A stretch of 64,000 bases of DNA from UBA2386 sp046306335 (GTDB taxonomy: Bacteria; Planctomycetota; UBA1135; UBA2386). The stretch lies in contig JBKDXM010000033.1 of the NCBI GenBank assembly GCA_046306335.1, positions 22,201-86,200 of the forward strand. The letters run 5' to 3'. This document shows positions 45,033-53,996 of this stretch, in pieces (the first letter of the stretch is position 1; every line of letters starts with the position of its first letter). Below the pieces are notes generated by a model. The model was given only the letters and a program-made list of their open reading frames with translations. It did not search any database and was not told the DNA's origin. The position numbers and the translations under genes were made by a program.

Positions 45033-45035
45033 ACG

Positions 45036-46901
45036 ATGGACTTCTTCGGCCATCAGGAGGCGGCCCGCCGCGCGACCAAGCGCCTCGTCGTGCTGTACGT
45101 GCTGGCGCTGGCCGCGATCGTGGCGAGCATCCACCTCGCGGCGTCCTTCGCGTTCGCGCTCGGGGACCGCGGCGGGCCGCGGCTGGGCACGCTGTTGCTG
45201 CTCGTCACGGCCGCGACGCTCGCCGTCGTCGGCGTGGGCGCGCTCGTCCGCATGCTCGAACTGCGCCGCGGCGGCCCGGCCGTCGCCGAGCTGCTCGGCG
45301 GCCGGGCGGTGCCGCTGCGGCCGACGGATCCGAAGGAGCGCCTGCTGCGCAACCTGGTCGAGGAGATGGCGATCGCCTCCGGCACGCCGATCCCCGCGCT
45401 CTACGTGCTCGACGACGAGACGGGCCTCAACGCCTTCGCCGCCGGCTGGACGCCGGACGACGCCGCCGTCGCCGTAACGCGCGGCTGCCTCGACGAACTC
45501 GACCGCGACGAGCTGCAAGGCGTCATCGCGCACGAGTTCAGCCACGTCTTCCACGGCGACATGCGGCTCAACATCCGCCTGATGGGCGCGCTGGCCGGCA
45601 TCGTCTGCCTCGTCACGATCGGGCGGGTGCTCGCGCGGGTCGGCGGCCGCAGCCGCGGCAACCGCAAGAACAACGCCGCCGCGTTCGCGTTGTTCGGCGT
45701 GCTGCTGGTGGCGATCGGTTGGATCGGCGTCCTGTTCGCCCGCCTCATCCAGGCAGCGGTGTCGCGCCAGCGCGAGTACCTCGCCGACGCCAGCGCCGTG
45801 CAGTACACGCGCAATCCGCTCGGCATCGGCATGGCGCTGGCGCGCATCGGCGATCGCTCCGCCCGCATCCAAAACGTGCGCGCCGAGGAAGCGAGTCACA
45901 TGCTGTTCGCCGATGGGATGGGCCGCATGTTCGGCAGCCTGCTCGCCTCCCACCCCCCGATCGCCGAGCGCATCGCCCGCGTGCTGCCCGGCTTCGCCGC
46001 CGCGTCGCGGCCGCGCCGCTCCCTGCAGGCCGACGTGGCCGCGCTGGCGCCGGCCCCAGCCCGCGCCGACGCGCTGCGGCGCAGCGCGCCCGACGCGCTG
46101 GTCGCCGCCTTCGGCGAGCCGCAGGCCGCCGACGTCGCGGCCGCACGCGACCTGCTCGCCGGCCTGCCGCTGACGCTCGCCCAGGCCGCCCATGCGCCGG
46201 AGTCGGCGAAGGCGCTGGTCTGCGCGCTGCTGCTGGCCGACGACCCGGCGCTGCGCGCCGCCCAAACGGCGCTGCTCCCGGCCGACGCCGCGCTGCGCCA
46301 CGATGCGCAGGCGCTGCGCCTCCCGACGCGCGCGGTCGGCGCGACGGCGCGGCTGCCGCTGCTGACGCTGGCGCTGCCGGCGCTGCGCGGACTGCCGGTC
46401 GGGGAACGCCGGCCTCTGCGGGCCGCGCTGCAGGCGCTGGCCGGCGCGGACGGCGCGCTGGCGCCGTTCGAATGGGCGCTGCTGCGCCTCGCCGACCGCG
46501 CGCTCGCGCCGGACGCCGACGGCCGGGTGCGGCGGCCGACGGCCCGCAAGGCGCCGCTGTACGCCCGCGCCGACGCCGTCGCGACGGTGCTGTCGCTGGT
46601 CGCCCGCACCGCCAACTTCGACGACGACCAGCGCGCCGCCGCAGCCTTCCGGCGCGGCGGCGAGGCGCTCGACGGCTTGCCGGGCCTGCGGCTGCGGCCG
46701 GCCGCCGAGTGCACGCTCGACGCGCTCGGCGTCGCCGTGGATGCGCTGGCCGAGGTCACGCCGCTCGCGCAGCGCAACCGGCTCGCCGCCTGCGCCGCCG
46801 CCGCCGCGAGCGACGGCGCGGTGCAACCGGCGGAGGCGGAGCTGTTGCGCGCGCTCGCGGCGATCTGGGACTGCCCGCTGCCGCTCGCCGTCGCCAACTG
46901 A
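45036..46901 (+). CDS. M48 family metallopeptidase with TerB-like C-terminal repeats
   Basis: A 621-residue membrane protease. Helices lie at about 17-43, 50-72, 182-202 and 217-237. Zinc site: H166-E-F-S-H170 and E247 in REYLADASA, as in HtpX/Ste24-type M48 enzymes that degrade or process membrane proteins. The unusual C-terminal 300 residues hold at least two segments like TerB helical bundles (AGADGALAPFEWALLRLAD and ASDGAVQPAEAELLRALAAIW). Coupled to a methyltransferase upstream by a 3-base gap. Confidence 0.9.
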   Translation: MDFFGHQEAARRATKRLVVLYVLALAAIVASIHLAASFAFALGDRGGPRLGTLLLLVTAATLAVVGVGALVRMLELRRGGPAVAELLGGRAVPLRPTDPKERLLRNLVEEMAIASGTPIPALYVLDDETGLNAFAAGWTPDDAAVAVTRGCLDELDRDELQGVIAHEFSHVFHGDMRLNIRLMGALAGIVCLVTIGRVLARVGGRSRGNRKNNAAAFALFGVLLVAIGWIGVLFARLIQAAVSRQREYLADASAVQYTRNPLGIGMALARIGDRSARIQNVRAEEASHMLFADGMGRMFGSLLASHPPIAERIARVLPGFAAASRPRRSLQADVAALAPAPARADALRRSAPDALVAAFGEPQAADVAAARDLLAGLPLTLAQAAHAPESAKALVCALLLADDPALRAAQTALLPADAALRHDAQALRLPTRAVGATARLPLLTLALPALRGLPVGERRPLRAALQALAGADGALAPFEWALLRLADRALAPDADGRVRRPTARKAPLYARADAVATVLSLVARTANFDDDQRAAAAFRRGGEALDGLPGLRLRPAAECTLDALGVAVDALAEVTPLAQRNRLAACAAAAASDGAVQPAEAELLRALAAIWDCPLPLAVAN

Positions 46902-46988
46902 CGCCGCGCCGCGGGCCAGCGCGCCCGCAGCGGCGCTCGCGCCAGAGCGACGTTGCGCGCGCCCCGCTGCCCGCTCGATGATGCGCCG

Positions 46989-47768
46989 ATGCGGCGATGC
47001 CGACTCCTGCCTTGCCTGTGGCTCCTCGCCGTCGCGGCGTCCGCGCAGCAACCGGACGGCGCGCCGCCAAGCCGACCTGCGGCGCCACCGGCGACGCCAC
47101 GAGCGTTCCCGGCGGACGAGGCGACGGCGCGCTTCGCCAACCGCAACGCGTCGTTCCACATCCAACTGCCGGCGCAGTGGCGGCAGATCGCGCCCGGCGA
47201 GGCGCGCACCGTCGGGGAACGGCGCGAGGCGCCGCCGAAGTTAGGCTTCGCGCAGCCCAACCACTTCTACGCCGTCGGGCCGGTCGACCAGTGGCTCGCC
47301 GGCGACTTCCGCGGCGCGTGGCTCTACGTCGTCGAACAGGACGCCGAGTGGCACATCGGCGACCACTGGCAGGACGATCTGCGCGCCATGTGGCGCGAGG
47401 AAGGCGCGGCGAGCGGCAATCGCCACGAACTGACCAACCTGCGCCGCGCCAAGGTCGGGACCCAGGGCGTCGAGGCGCTGCTGGCGGAGCGCACCACGAC
47501 GCCGCCGGATGGTCGTCCGGCGGTCCGCAGCCTCGACGTGCACGCGCCGTGCGGCGGCCGTCAGGTGTCGCTGTCGTTCTGTTGCCCGCCCGAGCGATTC
47601 GGCGCGGAGGAAGCCTCGTTCGTCGCCGCGCTCGCGACGCTGACCTTCGCCCGGCTGCCGCGCGAGCAGCAGAGCCTCGGCGACCGGCTGTGGTCGCCGC
47701 TAATGACTGGCGGCGCGGTCGCCCTCGTGCTGCTGCTGCTCTACAAGCACACGCGCGGCCGGCGTTGA
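46989..47768 (+). CDS. Exported single-pass protein of unknown function
   Basis: A 259-residue protein. Signal peptide about 1-19 (LWLLAVAASAQ), a Pro/Ala linker, then a globular domain of about 180 residues (TARFANRNASFHIQLPAQWRQIAPGEA..., with FCCPPERFGAEEASFVAALATL near its end), and one C-terminal helix (about 235-253, LMTGGAVALVLLLLYKH). The globular part has the layout of the PsbP/Mog1-like domains that begin with F-x-I-x-LPxxW; this is a tentative structural analogy. ATG 46989 is preferred over 46953. Confidence 0.6.
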   Translation: MRRCRLLPCLWLLAVAASAQQPDGAPPSRPAAPPATPRAFPADEATARFANRNASFHIQLPAQWRQIAPGEARTVGERREAPPKLGFAQPNHFYAVGPVDQWLAGDFRGAWLYVVEQDAEWHIGDHWQDDLRAMWREEGAASGNRHELTNLRRAKVGTQGVEALLAERTTTPPDGRPAVRSLDVHAPCGGRQVSLSFCCPPERFGAEEASFVAALATLTFARLPREQQSLGDRLWSPLMTGGAVALVLLLLYKHTRGRR

Positions 47769-47787
47769 GCCGCGCAGGGCCTGGGCC

Positions 47788-47793
47788 TAGACT
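47788..47793 (+). promoter_or_regulatory. Possible -10 element (TAGACT)
   Basis: TAGACT on the plus strand, about 84 bases before the TTG start of the DUF2779 gene; it would give a leader as for infA. Confidence 0.35.
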
Positions 47794-47876
47794 GTGGGCC
47801 TTGCGGTTCGGGGCCCGTCGCCGGCGATCTCCGCCGCGCTGCGTGGGCACGCGCCGCCCCCGCACTTTCTGCCGCC

Positions 47877-49448
47877 TTGAAGAAGACCACTTCGCCGAAG
47901 TCCGCGCGCAACCTCGACAAGTTCCTGTTCGAGGCCGGGCAGCAATGCCAGAAGCGCCTCTGGCTCGACTACCATGAGCCGGGCGAGGAGCCGGTCGGCC
48001 CGATGCGGCAGGCGATGTCCGAGATCGGCGCGCAGTTGCGCACGCTGGCGCGGTCGGCCTTCCCCAAGGGCGTCGTCGTCGAGGGCAAGGACGTGACGGC
48101 CGCGGCCGCCGACACCAAGGCGAAGATCGCCGCCGGCACGCCCGTGCTATTCGACGCCGCCTTCGTCGCCGAGGGCGTGGAGGTGCGCTGCGACGTGCTG
48201 GTCGTGCACCGCGACGGCCTCTGCGACCTGTTCGAGATCAAGTCGGGTGTCAAGGTGAAGCACCGCTACGTCAACGACCTGGCGCTGCAGGCCTACGTGC
48301 TCGCGGCGTCGGGCCTGCAGATGCGGGCCGCGTACCTGCTGCACGTCAACCCGAAGTACGTGCACAAGGAAGGCGCCGACTATCCGGCGATGCAGCTGCT
48401 GCGCAGCAGCGACGTGACCGCCAAGGTGCAGAAGCAGTTGGACCCGACGCGGCGCCGCCTGCAGCACTGCCGCGCGGCGCTCGCCGACGAAGCCGTGCTG
48501 CAGCTGCCGATGGGCACGTTCTGCACGGCGCCGTTCCCGTGCCCGCACCTCGCCCGCTGCGGCAAGGAAGCGCCGGCGCTGCCGCTCCGCGAGCTGCCCG
48601 AGCTCACCCGGGCCCAGGAACTGGCGCTGCACAAGGAAGGCATCGAGACGATGACCGACCTCGATCCGGCGCGCGAGGGCCTGACCTTCCGCCAGCGCCG
48701 GACGCTGGCCTGCATCAAGCAGGACGCGCCGCTGGTCGAGCCGTTCGTGCGCGAGGAACTGCGCCAGTGCAAGAAGCCGCTGCACTTCCTCGCGATGGTC
48801 TCGGTCACCGAGTCGCTGCCGCGCTTCGACGGCCAGCGGCCGTGGCGGCACGTGCCGTACGCGTGGGCGTGCACGACCGTGCACGAAGGCGGGCGCATCG
48901 AACAGGACTCGTTCGCGCACACCGAGAAGTCCGACCCCCGCCCCGGCTTCGTCGAGAGCCTCGCCCGGCGGCTGGAGGTCGGCGGTTCGATCGTCGTCTG
49001 GGACGACGAAGCACTGGAGGAACTGCACACGCTGCTCGACGACCTGCCGGCGCACAAGGCGCACGTGCGCGCGATCATCTCCCTGCCGCACCTCGACCTG
49101 ATGCAGCTGCTCGACGCCGGCGTGTTCCACCCGCAACTGCGCACGCACGCCGACCTGCGCGCCAGCGCCGCCGCACTGCTGAGCGACGACAGCGGCAAGG
49201 AACTCGCGCATTGGGGCGAGGACGCGTGCTTCGGCGAACTGCAGAAGGCGCAGGCGCCGCGCGTGCGCAGCACGACGCGCAGCAAGATCGCGACCGACCT
49301 CGTGGCGACGCTGCAGTGGTCGGTCGAACGCATCCGGGCGCTGTTCGCCAAGTACGCGGAGGAGGAGGCGCCGGCGCCGAAGCCCAAGACCACGCCCGCG
49401 CGCAAGGCGGCGAAGCCGCTGCCCAAGCCGCTGCCGCCCGAAGCCTGA
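47877..49448 (+). CDS. DUF2779-type Fe-S nuclease (PD-(D/E)XK fold)
   Basis: A 523-residue protein with a TTG start. The N-terminal domain is a RecB/Cas4-like nuclease: D106 in VRCDVLV, E120-x-K122 in LFEIKSGVK, and Q138 in LALQAYVL. Four cysteines placed as in Cas4/AddB bind a 4Fe-4S cluster: C24 in the first helix, then C216, C222 and C228 (CTAPFPCPHLARC). The second half (about 300-490) resembles an RNase H/DEDD-like exonuclease fold, with an Ala/Pro/Lys tail. DUF2779 proteins are stand-alone and of unknown role, probably in DNA processing or defence. No CRISPR array is near. Confidence 0.82.
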   Translation: MKKTTSPKSARNLDKFLFEAGQQCQKRLWLDYHEPGEEPVGPMRQAMSEIGAQLRTLARSAFPKGVVVEGKDVTAAAADTKAKIAAGTPVLFDAAFVAEGVEVRCDVLVVHRDGLCDLFEIKSGVKVKHRYVNDLALQAYVLAASGLQMRAAYLLHVNPKYVHKEGADYPAMQLLRSSDVTAKVQKQLDPTRRRLQHCRAALADEAVLQLPMGTFCTAPFPCPHLARCGKEAPALPLRELPELTRAQELALHKEGIETMTDLDPAREGLTFRQRRTLACIKQDAPLVEPFVREELRQCKKPLHFLAMVSVTESLPRFDGQRPWRHVPYAWACTTVHEGGRIEQDSFAHTEKSDPRPGFVESLARRLEVGGSIVVWDDEALEELHTLLDDLPAHKAHVRAIISLPHLDLMQLLDAGVFHPQLRTHADLRASAAALLSDDSGKELAHWGEDACFGELQKAQAPRVRSTTRSKIATDLVATLQWSVERIRALFAKYAEEEAPAPKPKTTPARKAAKPLPKPLPPEA

Positions 49449-49455
49449 GCCCTGG

Positions 49456-49486
49456 GAGTCTGCGTCACGAAGGGCCGCGCCGCCTG
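49456..49486 (+). repeat. Hairpin-ended intergenic repeat, solo end
   Basis: GGAGTCTGCGTCACGAAGGG lies 7 bases after the stop of the DUF2779 gene, with the same orientation relative to the gene as at the glycosidase and GNAT genes. The partner end is missing. Confidence 0.65.
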
Positions 49487-49571
49487 CCGCGCACCGCAGC
49501 TGCGGGTCGTTCTGCAGCCGCACCTCCGTCTGCCCTGCCCTGCTCTCCTCTGCCCTTCTTTGCGCTGTGCG

Positions 49572-49643
49572 CTCGGTGTTCTCCGTGGTTGTTCTGCTTC
49601 TGCAGCAGCAGCAAGGAACCACAGAGGACACAGAGGACACAGA
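49572..49643. repeat. CACAGAGGA-type long inverted repeat
   Basis: CTCCGTGGTT (49581-49590) pairs with AACCACAGAG (49617-49626) and pairing continues outward with G-U tolerance for about 17 bp. The right arm has three CACAGAGGA-like units. Similar sequence is found between genes in many environmental bacteria. Confidence 0.6.
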
Positions 49644-49727
49644 GCCCAGACACCAAGAGCCCAGCAGCACCCGGCAGTCGCGGGGCAGCGGGTTGCAGTC
49701 CGCGAGCCGGGGCACGCCCGTGCGCCC

Positions 49728-49749
49728 GGACGCTCGCTGCCGAGCGTCC
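49728..49749. terminator. Strong hairpin downstream of the exopolysaccharide genes
   Basis: GGACGCTCG and CGAGCGTCC form a perfect 9-bp stem around CTGC. It lies 70 bases beyond the stop of the minus-strand GT4 gene and may end that transcript. Confidence 0.5.
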
Positions 49750-49819
49750 GCGCATCCACGGGTCCGCCTGCGGTCGGAGGCTTCGCCTCGGTCGCGGATC
49801 GCCCGAGGTGGCCGCGCGC

Positions 49820-50851
49820 TCAGGCCGCCGCGTAGGCCGACAGCAGCGCGCCGAGCTCGCGGTCGATGCCGAATCGGCGCTGGAAGTCCTCGCGCACGCG
49901 CACGCCCAACGCGCCCGCCGCCGAGCGATTGCGGCACAACGCGAGGACCTGCTGCGCCATCTGCTCTTCGTCGGCGAACAACAGGCCGGTCTCCCTGTGG
50001 CGGAGCAGTTCGCGGTTGCCGGGCACGTCGGCCGCGACGATCGGCCGGCCGAGGAACCCCGCTTCCAGCAGGGTCGGGGCCGCGCCTTCGTGGAACGAGG
50101 TGTTGAGCACCACGTCGGCGTCGGTGTACGCCGCGCCCATGCGCTCGCGCGCGAGCGTCGGCAACAAGCGGACCCCGGCGTGTTCCGCGATGCGCCGCCG
50201 CAGGTCGGCCGCGTACTCGGGGTGCTGGTCCGGGCCGGCGAGGATGACCTCGACATCGGCCCCCGCACCGCGCAGGACGCTGGCGAGGCCGAGCGCCCGA
50301 TGCTGCCCCTTGATCGGCCGCAGACCGCCCGGCAGGAACACGAGGAACCGCTGGCGCGGGATGCCGAGCGAACGACGCAGGTCGGTGCCATCGGTCGCGA
50401 GGCGCGCAGCCGACCGCGGCACGACGTCGACCTTGCCGATCGCTTCCGGCACGCGCTGCTCGACCAGCGCAGCCGCGTCGGCCGACGGAGCGAGCACGCG
50501 ATGGGCGCGGCGCAGCACCTCGCAGACCAGCTGCCCCCGCTTGTCGTCGAGCATGTCGCTGTAGAGGTCCTCGCCCGTCAGCGAGACGACCCATGGCGTG
50601 CGCAAGCCGAGCAGCCTGACGCCACAGCGCAGCGCATCGTGGGCATGGACGACGTCGGGACGGAAGCGGGTCAACGTGCCTTCGAGCGACTGCGTCAGGC
50701 CGCCTTCGCCGCCGCCGCCGAACGTCTCGCACAGATGGCCGCGCGCCTGCAGGCCGTCGCGCCAGCGCGCGACCGTGGACAGCCCGCCCATGTGGCAGAC
50801 GGCCGGCGTCGGCGTCATCAAGAGGACCTTCACGGCGGGCTCTTTCGGCAT
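49820..50851 (-). CDS. Family 4 glycosyltransferase (last gene of the polysaccharide run)
   Basis: A 343-residue GT-B enzyme: KVLLMTPTPAVCHMGGLSTVARWRDGLQARG at the N-terminus, FRPDVVHAHDAL, FLVFLPGGLRPIKGQHRALGLA and the E-x7-E donor motif EGAAPTLLE. It transfers a sugar to a growing surface glycan. It ends a minus-strand series with BtpA, GT2 and the flippase. ATG 50851 is used; a GTG a few codons in (VKVLLM) is possible. Confidence 0.88.
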   Translation of the reverse strand: MPKEPAVKVLLMTPTPAVCHMGGLSTVARWRDGLQARGHLCETFGGGGEGGLTQSLEGTLTRFRPDVVHAHDALRCGVRLLGLRTPWVVSLTGEDLYSDMLDDKRGQLVCEVLRRAHRVLAPSADAAALVEQRVPEAIGKVDVVPRSAARLATDGTDLRRSLGIPRQRFLVFLPGGLRPIKGQHRALGLASVLRGAGADVEVILAGPDQHPEYAADLRRRIAEHAGVRLLPTLARERMGAAYTDADVVLNTSFHEGAAPTLLEAGFLGRPIVAADVPGNRELLRHRETGLLFADEEQMAQQVLALCRNRSAAGALGVRVREDFQRRFGIDRELGALLSAYAAA

Positions 50852-50867
50852 CGCCGGCCGGGGCGCT

Positions 50868-51656
50868 TCAGCGCGGACCGGCCGGACACGCCGCGCGCAC
50901 GGCGCGCACGCGCGCCGGATCGACCGGCTGGTCGACGCGGCCGTCGTGCTTGCAGGCCGTGCCCACGATCGCCCCATCGCATGCGGGCCACAGCGCCGGC
51001 GCGGACGCGAGCGACAGTCCCGAGCCGAGCCAGATCGGGAACGCGCCGACGGCGGCGCGCACGGCGACGACTGCTGGCAGGTCGACCGGCTCGCCCGTCC
51101 GCCGGCCGGACAGCACGATGCCATCGGCGCCGCTGCGTTCGGCGACGTCCTTGGCGCCGGCGGCGAGGTCGAGCGGGGCCAGCGGTGCGGCGTGCTTCAC
51201 GAAGTGGTCGGCCAGCAGCAGCCCATGCCAGCCGAGCTGGCGACGGTACGCGGCGAGCCGCGCCGCCTCGCCTTCGATCACGCCCTGGTCGGTGACGTAA
51301 GCCCCGGCGAGCACGTTGACGCGCACCCACCGCGCGCCGGTCGCGGCGGCGACGCCTAGCGCGGCCATGCCATCGTTGCGCAGGCAGTTGATCCCGATCG
51401 GCAGGCCGGTCTCGGCGGCGATCCGGGCCGCGGCGATCGCCAGCCCGGCGACCGCGTCGGGCGGCGCGGGATCGTCGCGCGTGCCCTTGTGGAACGGCGC
51501 GTCGCCGAAGTTCTCCACGATCACGCCGTCGAAGCCGCCGGCGGCGTAGGCCCGCGCGTCGGCGAGCGCACGATCGAGCACGCTGGCCATCGTGCGATGG
51601 CCGCGCGACGACGGTAGCGGCAGCAGGTGGACGACGCCGAGCAGCGGGCGGCTCAT
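50868..51656 (-). CDS. BtpA/SgcQ family TIM-barrel protein
   Basis: A 262-residue protein of the BtpA family: PLLGVVHLLPLPSSRG, GGFDGVIVENFGDAPFHKG, LPIGINCLRNDGMAALGVAAATGARWVRVNV and GADGIVLSGRRTGEPVDL. BtpA is needed for photosystem I assembly in cyanobacteria; elsewhere the family sits in sugar-phosphate operons (SgcQ) and is thought to be a phosphosugar-binding barrel. The position between two glycosyltransferases suits a sugar role. Spacing to neighbours is 16 and 7 bases. Confidence 0.85.
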   Translation of the reverse strand: MSRPLLGVVHLLPLPSSRGHRTMASVLDRALADARAYAAGGFDGVIVENFGDAPFHKGTRDDPAPPDAVAGLAIAAARIAAETGLPIGINCLRNDGMAALGVAAATGARWVRVNVLAGAYVTDQGVIEGEAARLAAYRRQLGWHGLLLADHFVKHAAPLAPLDLAAGAKDVAERSGADGIVLSGRRTGEPVDLPAVVAVRAAVGAFPIWLGSGLSLASAPALWPACDGAIVGTACKHDGRVDQPVDPARVRAVRAACPAGPR

Positions 51657-51663
51657 CGCCGCA

Positions 51664-52536
51664 TCATGCCGGCAGCAGGCTGCGCAGTCGCATGCGCACG
51701 GCCTTCCACGTCGGCGCCAGCCGCTGGGCCTCGCGGATCAGCGCGCGGCCCTCCGCCTTGCGACCGGTGGTGATGAGGTCCCACGCGTAGTCCAGGCGCA
51801 CGTCGGCGCGGCGGCGACGGATGAGGTTCTGGAAGTGGGCCTCGCCGACGTGGTGCTGCGCGACGCGCGCGAGGATGCGGTCGAGGCCGCGCAGGAAGCG
51901 CTCGTTGGCCGACAAGCTGCCCTGGTGCACGCGATAGAACGTCAGCGGCTCGCCGAGGTACGCCAGCGGCTCGCGCTCGCTCATGCGCAGCCACAGGTCG
52001 AAGTCCTCCGTGGCGATGAGGTCCGGATGCTCGTCGAAGCCGCCGACCTCCAGGACCGCGCGGCGGCGCGCCACGACCGAACTGCAGATCACCGGGCTGC
52101 CCTTCAGCAGGCGCTCGGTGGTGAGCACCGTCGGCACGTTTCGGCCCTGGTTCTTGCGCGCGTCGATGCGGCCGCCGCGCACGACCCACGCGTCGGTGGC
52201 GAGGCACGCGGCGCCGACCTCCTCCAGCACCTCCACCGAACGCTCCAGCTTGTCGGGGGCGTACCAGTCGTCGGCGTCGAGGAAGGCGACGAACTCGGTC
52301 GTCGCGTGCGCCACGCCGCGATTGCGCGCCGCGCCCGGACCGCGGTGGTCCTGGCGCAACAGCGTCGCGCCGCCTTCTACGGCGATCTTCGCCGTCGCGT
52401 CGGTCGAGCCGTCGTCGACGACCACGACGGCTTCCGGCGGCGTCGTCTGCGCGCGCAGCGAGTCCAGCGTGGCGGCGAGGAACTCGCCCGCCTGCCAGGC
52501 GGGAATGACGACGGTTACCGGCGCGTTGCGGCTCAT
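51664..52536 (-). CDS. Family 2 glycosyltransferase
   Basis: A 290-residue GT-A enzyme: PVTVVIPAWQAGEFLAATLDSLRAQT, VVVDDGSTDATAK (first Asp), FVAFLDADDWYAPDKL (DxD) and IATEDFDLWLRM (the ED base region). It adds one sugar to a membrane-linked precursor. The C-terminal 60 residues are Arg-rich helices. ATG 52536 overlaps the stop of the flippase gene (ATGA). Confidence 0.92.
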   Translation of the reverse strand: MSRNAPVTVVIPAWQAGEFLAATLDSLRAQTTPPEAVVVVDDGSTDATAKIAVEGGATLLRQDHRGPGAARNRGVAHATTEFVAFLDADDWYAPDKLERSVEVLEEVGAACLATDAWVVRGGRIDARKNQGRNVPTVLTTERLLKGSPVICSSVVARRRAVLEVGGFDEHPDLIATEDFDLWLRMSEREPLAYLGEPLTFYRVHQGSLSANERFLRGLDRILARVAQHHVGEAHFQNLIRRRRADVRLDYAWDLITTGRKAEGRALIREAQRLAPTWKAVRMRLRSLLPA

Positions 52537-53963
52537 GCGGAACGGCGGCGCATCTTGGCGGCCACCGCGGCGAAGATCTCGCCAATGTAGCGAAGGTCGG
52601 CCGGCTGCACGACGAGGCAGCGCCACGCCGGCGTGCCGGTCTGGCGCGAGTAGGCGACCACCGTGACCACCGTGCCGACGAAGTACGCGACGCTGGAGGC
52701 CCACGCGGCGCCGAGCGCTCCGTGCGACGGGATCCACAGCGCGTCGAGCGCGAGCATGGTGACGAAGACCGTCGACTGCGCGGCGATGCAGGTGTCGAGG
52801 CGGTCGCGGGCGCCGAGGTCCGCCTGCAGGACCTTCGACACGGTGAAGGCGACGGTGCCGGGCGCCAGGGCCAACAGGCAGGCGCCCACCGGTTCGCTCC
52901 AGTCCGCGAGCCAGACGTCGGTGGAACCGCGCGTCGCCAACGTCACCAGCCCCATGACCGGGTCGACCAGCAGGAGCAGCGCGGCTGCGGCGACGACGGA
53001 CGCGGCCAGCCCCAGGCGCGCGAGCACCGGCGTGCGCACGCGCGCCTCCTCGTCGGTGCTGCCGGCGACCTTCGAGAAGAACAGGTCGCGCAGCGCCTCG
53101 GGGAAGTGCCAGACCAGCTCGGCCCACGTGATCGCCATCGAATAGAACGCGACCTGCACGTTGGCGGCGCTCGTCGCCGCGGCCACCTCGATCCCGTCGG
53201 CGCGCAGCGTGCGGAACATCAGCACGCCGAGCACGATCATGTCGAGACGCTGGTTGAGCTGCGCGAGCGTCGACGTGAGGTTCGCCTTCCAGCCAAAGCG
53301 CAGCGCGTCGCCGAGGAATTGCCGGTGCACGCGCACGCGCAGCTGGACGACCTTGCGCACCAGCCAGAGGGCGACCACGGCGACGACGGCGGTGCTGGCC
53401 ATCCGGCCCCACGCGACGCCGGCCTTCACGTCGCCCGCGCCGACGTCGCCGCCGATCGCCAGGAAGACGGCGAAGAACGCCGGCAGGAAGGCGAGCGAGG
53501 TGACGAGGTGGACGATGCCGTAGTCGCGGATGCGCTCGGTGGCCAGCTGCGTGCTGTTGGCGTAGCTGGCGACGAGCAGCAGCGGCACGGCGAGGCAGAC
53601 CGGCAGCACGAGCCACGGATCGACGAGCCACTCCGGGTCGAACATCGGCAGCGCGTACATCACGACGCACCACGCCGCAACGCCGACGACCGCGCCCCAG
53701 CCGAGCGCCACGGCCATCGCCGTCTCGAAGCACGTCTGCGCGCTGTAGCGCTGCCGCCGCACGAACCAGACCAGCGCCGTCGCGAGCCCCAGGTTGGCGA
53801 TCGCGCTGAGCACGAACGGCAGCGCCGCGACGATGCCGGCGCCGCCGTGCTGATCCCGCTGGTTGGCCGTCAGCGCGTAGAGCACGAGCCCGCCGCCCTT
53901 GTCGATGACGACGACTAGGGCATGGATCAGGAAGGTGAAGACGACCCAGCGGCGGAAGTTCAA
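52533..53963 (-). CDS. Polysaccharide flippase (Wzx/MOP superfamily)
   Basis: A 476-residue protein with 12-14 hydrophobic helices of the MATE/Wzx type, without any soluble domain. It probably moves lipid-linked oligosaccharide across the inner membrane, working with the overlapping GT2 and nearby GT4 genes. The start is TTG 53963 (MNFRRWVVFTFLIHALVVV), 33 bases after the HDOD gene's stop. Confidence 0.82.
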   Translation of the reverse strand: MNFRRWVVFTFLIHALVVVIDKGGGLVLYALTANQRDQHGGAGIVAALPFVLSAIANLGLATALVWFVRRQRYSAQTCFETAMAVALGWGAVVGVAAWCVVMYALPMFDPEWLVDPWLVLPVCLAVPLLLVASYANSTQLATERIRDYGIVHLVTSLAFLPAFFAVFLAIGGDVGAGDVKAGVAWGRMASTAVVAVVALWLVRKVVQLRVRVHRQFLGDALRFGWKANLTSTLAQLNQRLDMIVLGVLMFRTLRADGIEVAAATSAANVQVAFYSMAITWAELVWHFPEALRDLFFSKVAGSTDEEARVRTPVLARLGLAASVVAAAALLLLVDPVMGLVTLATRGSTDVWLADWSEPVGACLLALAPGTVAFTVSKVLQADLGARDRLDTCIAAQSTVFVTMLALDALWIPSHGALGAAWASSVAYFVGTVVTVVAYSRQTGTPAWRCLVVQPADLRYIGEIFAAVAAKMRRRSA

Positions 53964-53996
53964 GCGCGCACCTGCAGGGGCTGCGCCGCCGCGGCG

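Larger units (their letters stand above)
49449..49819. other. Gene-free stretch with several hairpins
   Basis: In order: a solo repeat end (about 49456-49486), a long inverted repeat with CACAGAGGA units (49572-49643), a perfect 9-bp hairpin (49728-49749) and a smaller one GAGGC-TTC-GCCTC (about 49777-49789). No gene was seen. Peptides such as the HRGHRGHR-type frame here are spurious products of the repeat. Confidence 0.7.

Noticed and set aside
43416..49486. Composite transposon bounded by the hairpin-ended repeats
   Set aside because: The genes between them (GNAT, IF-1, M48 and others) are housekeeping-like, and no transposase lies inside.
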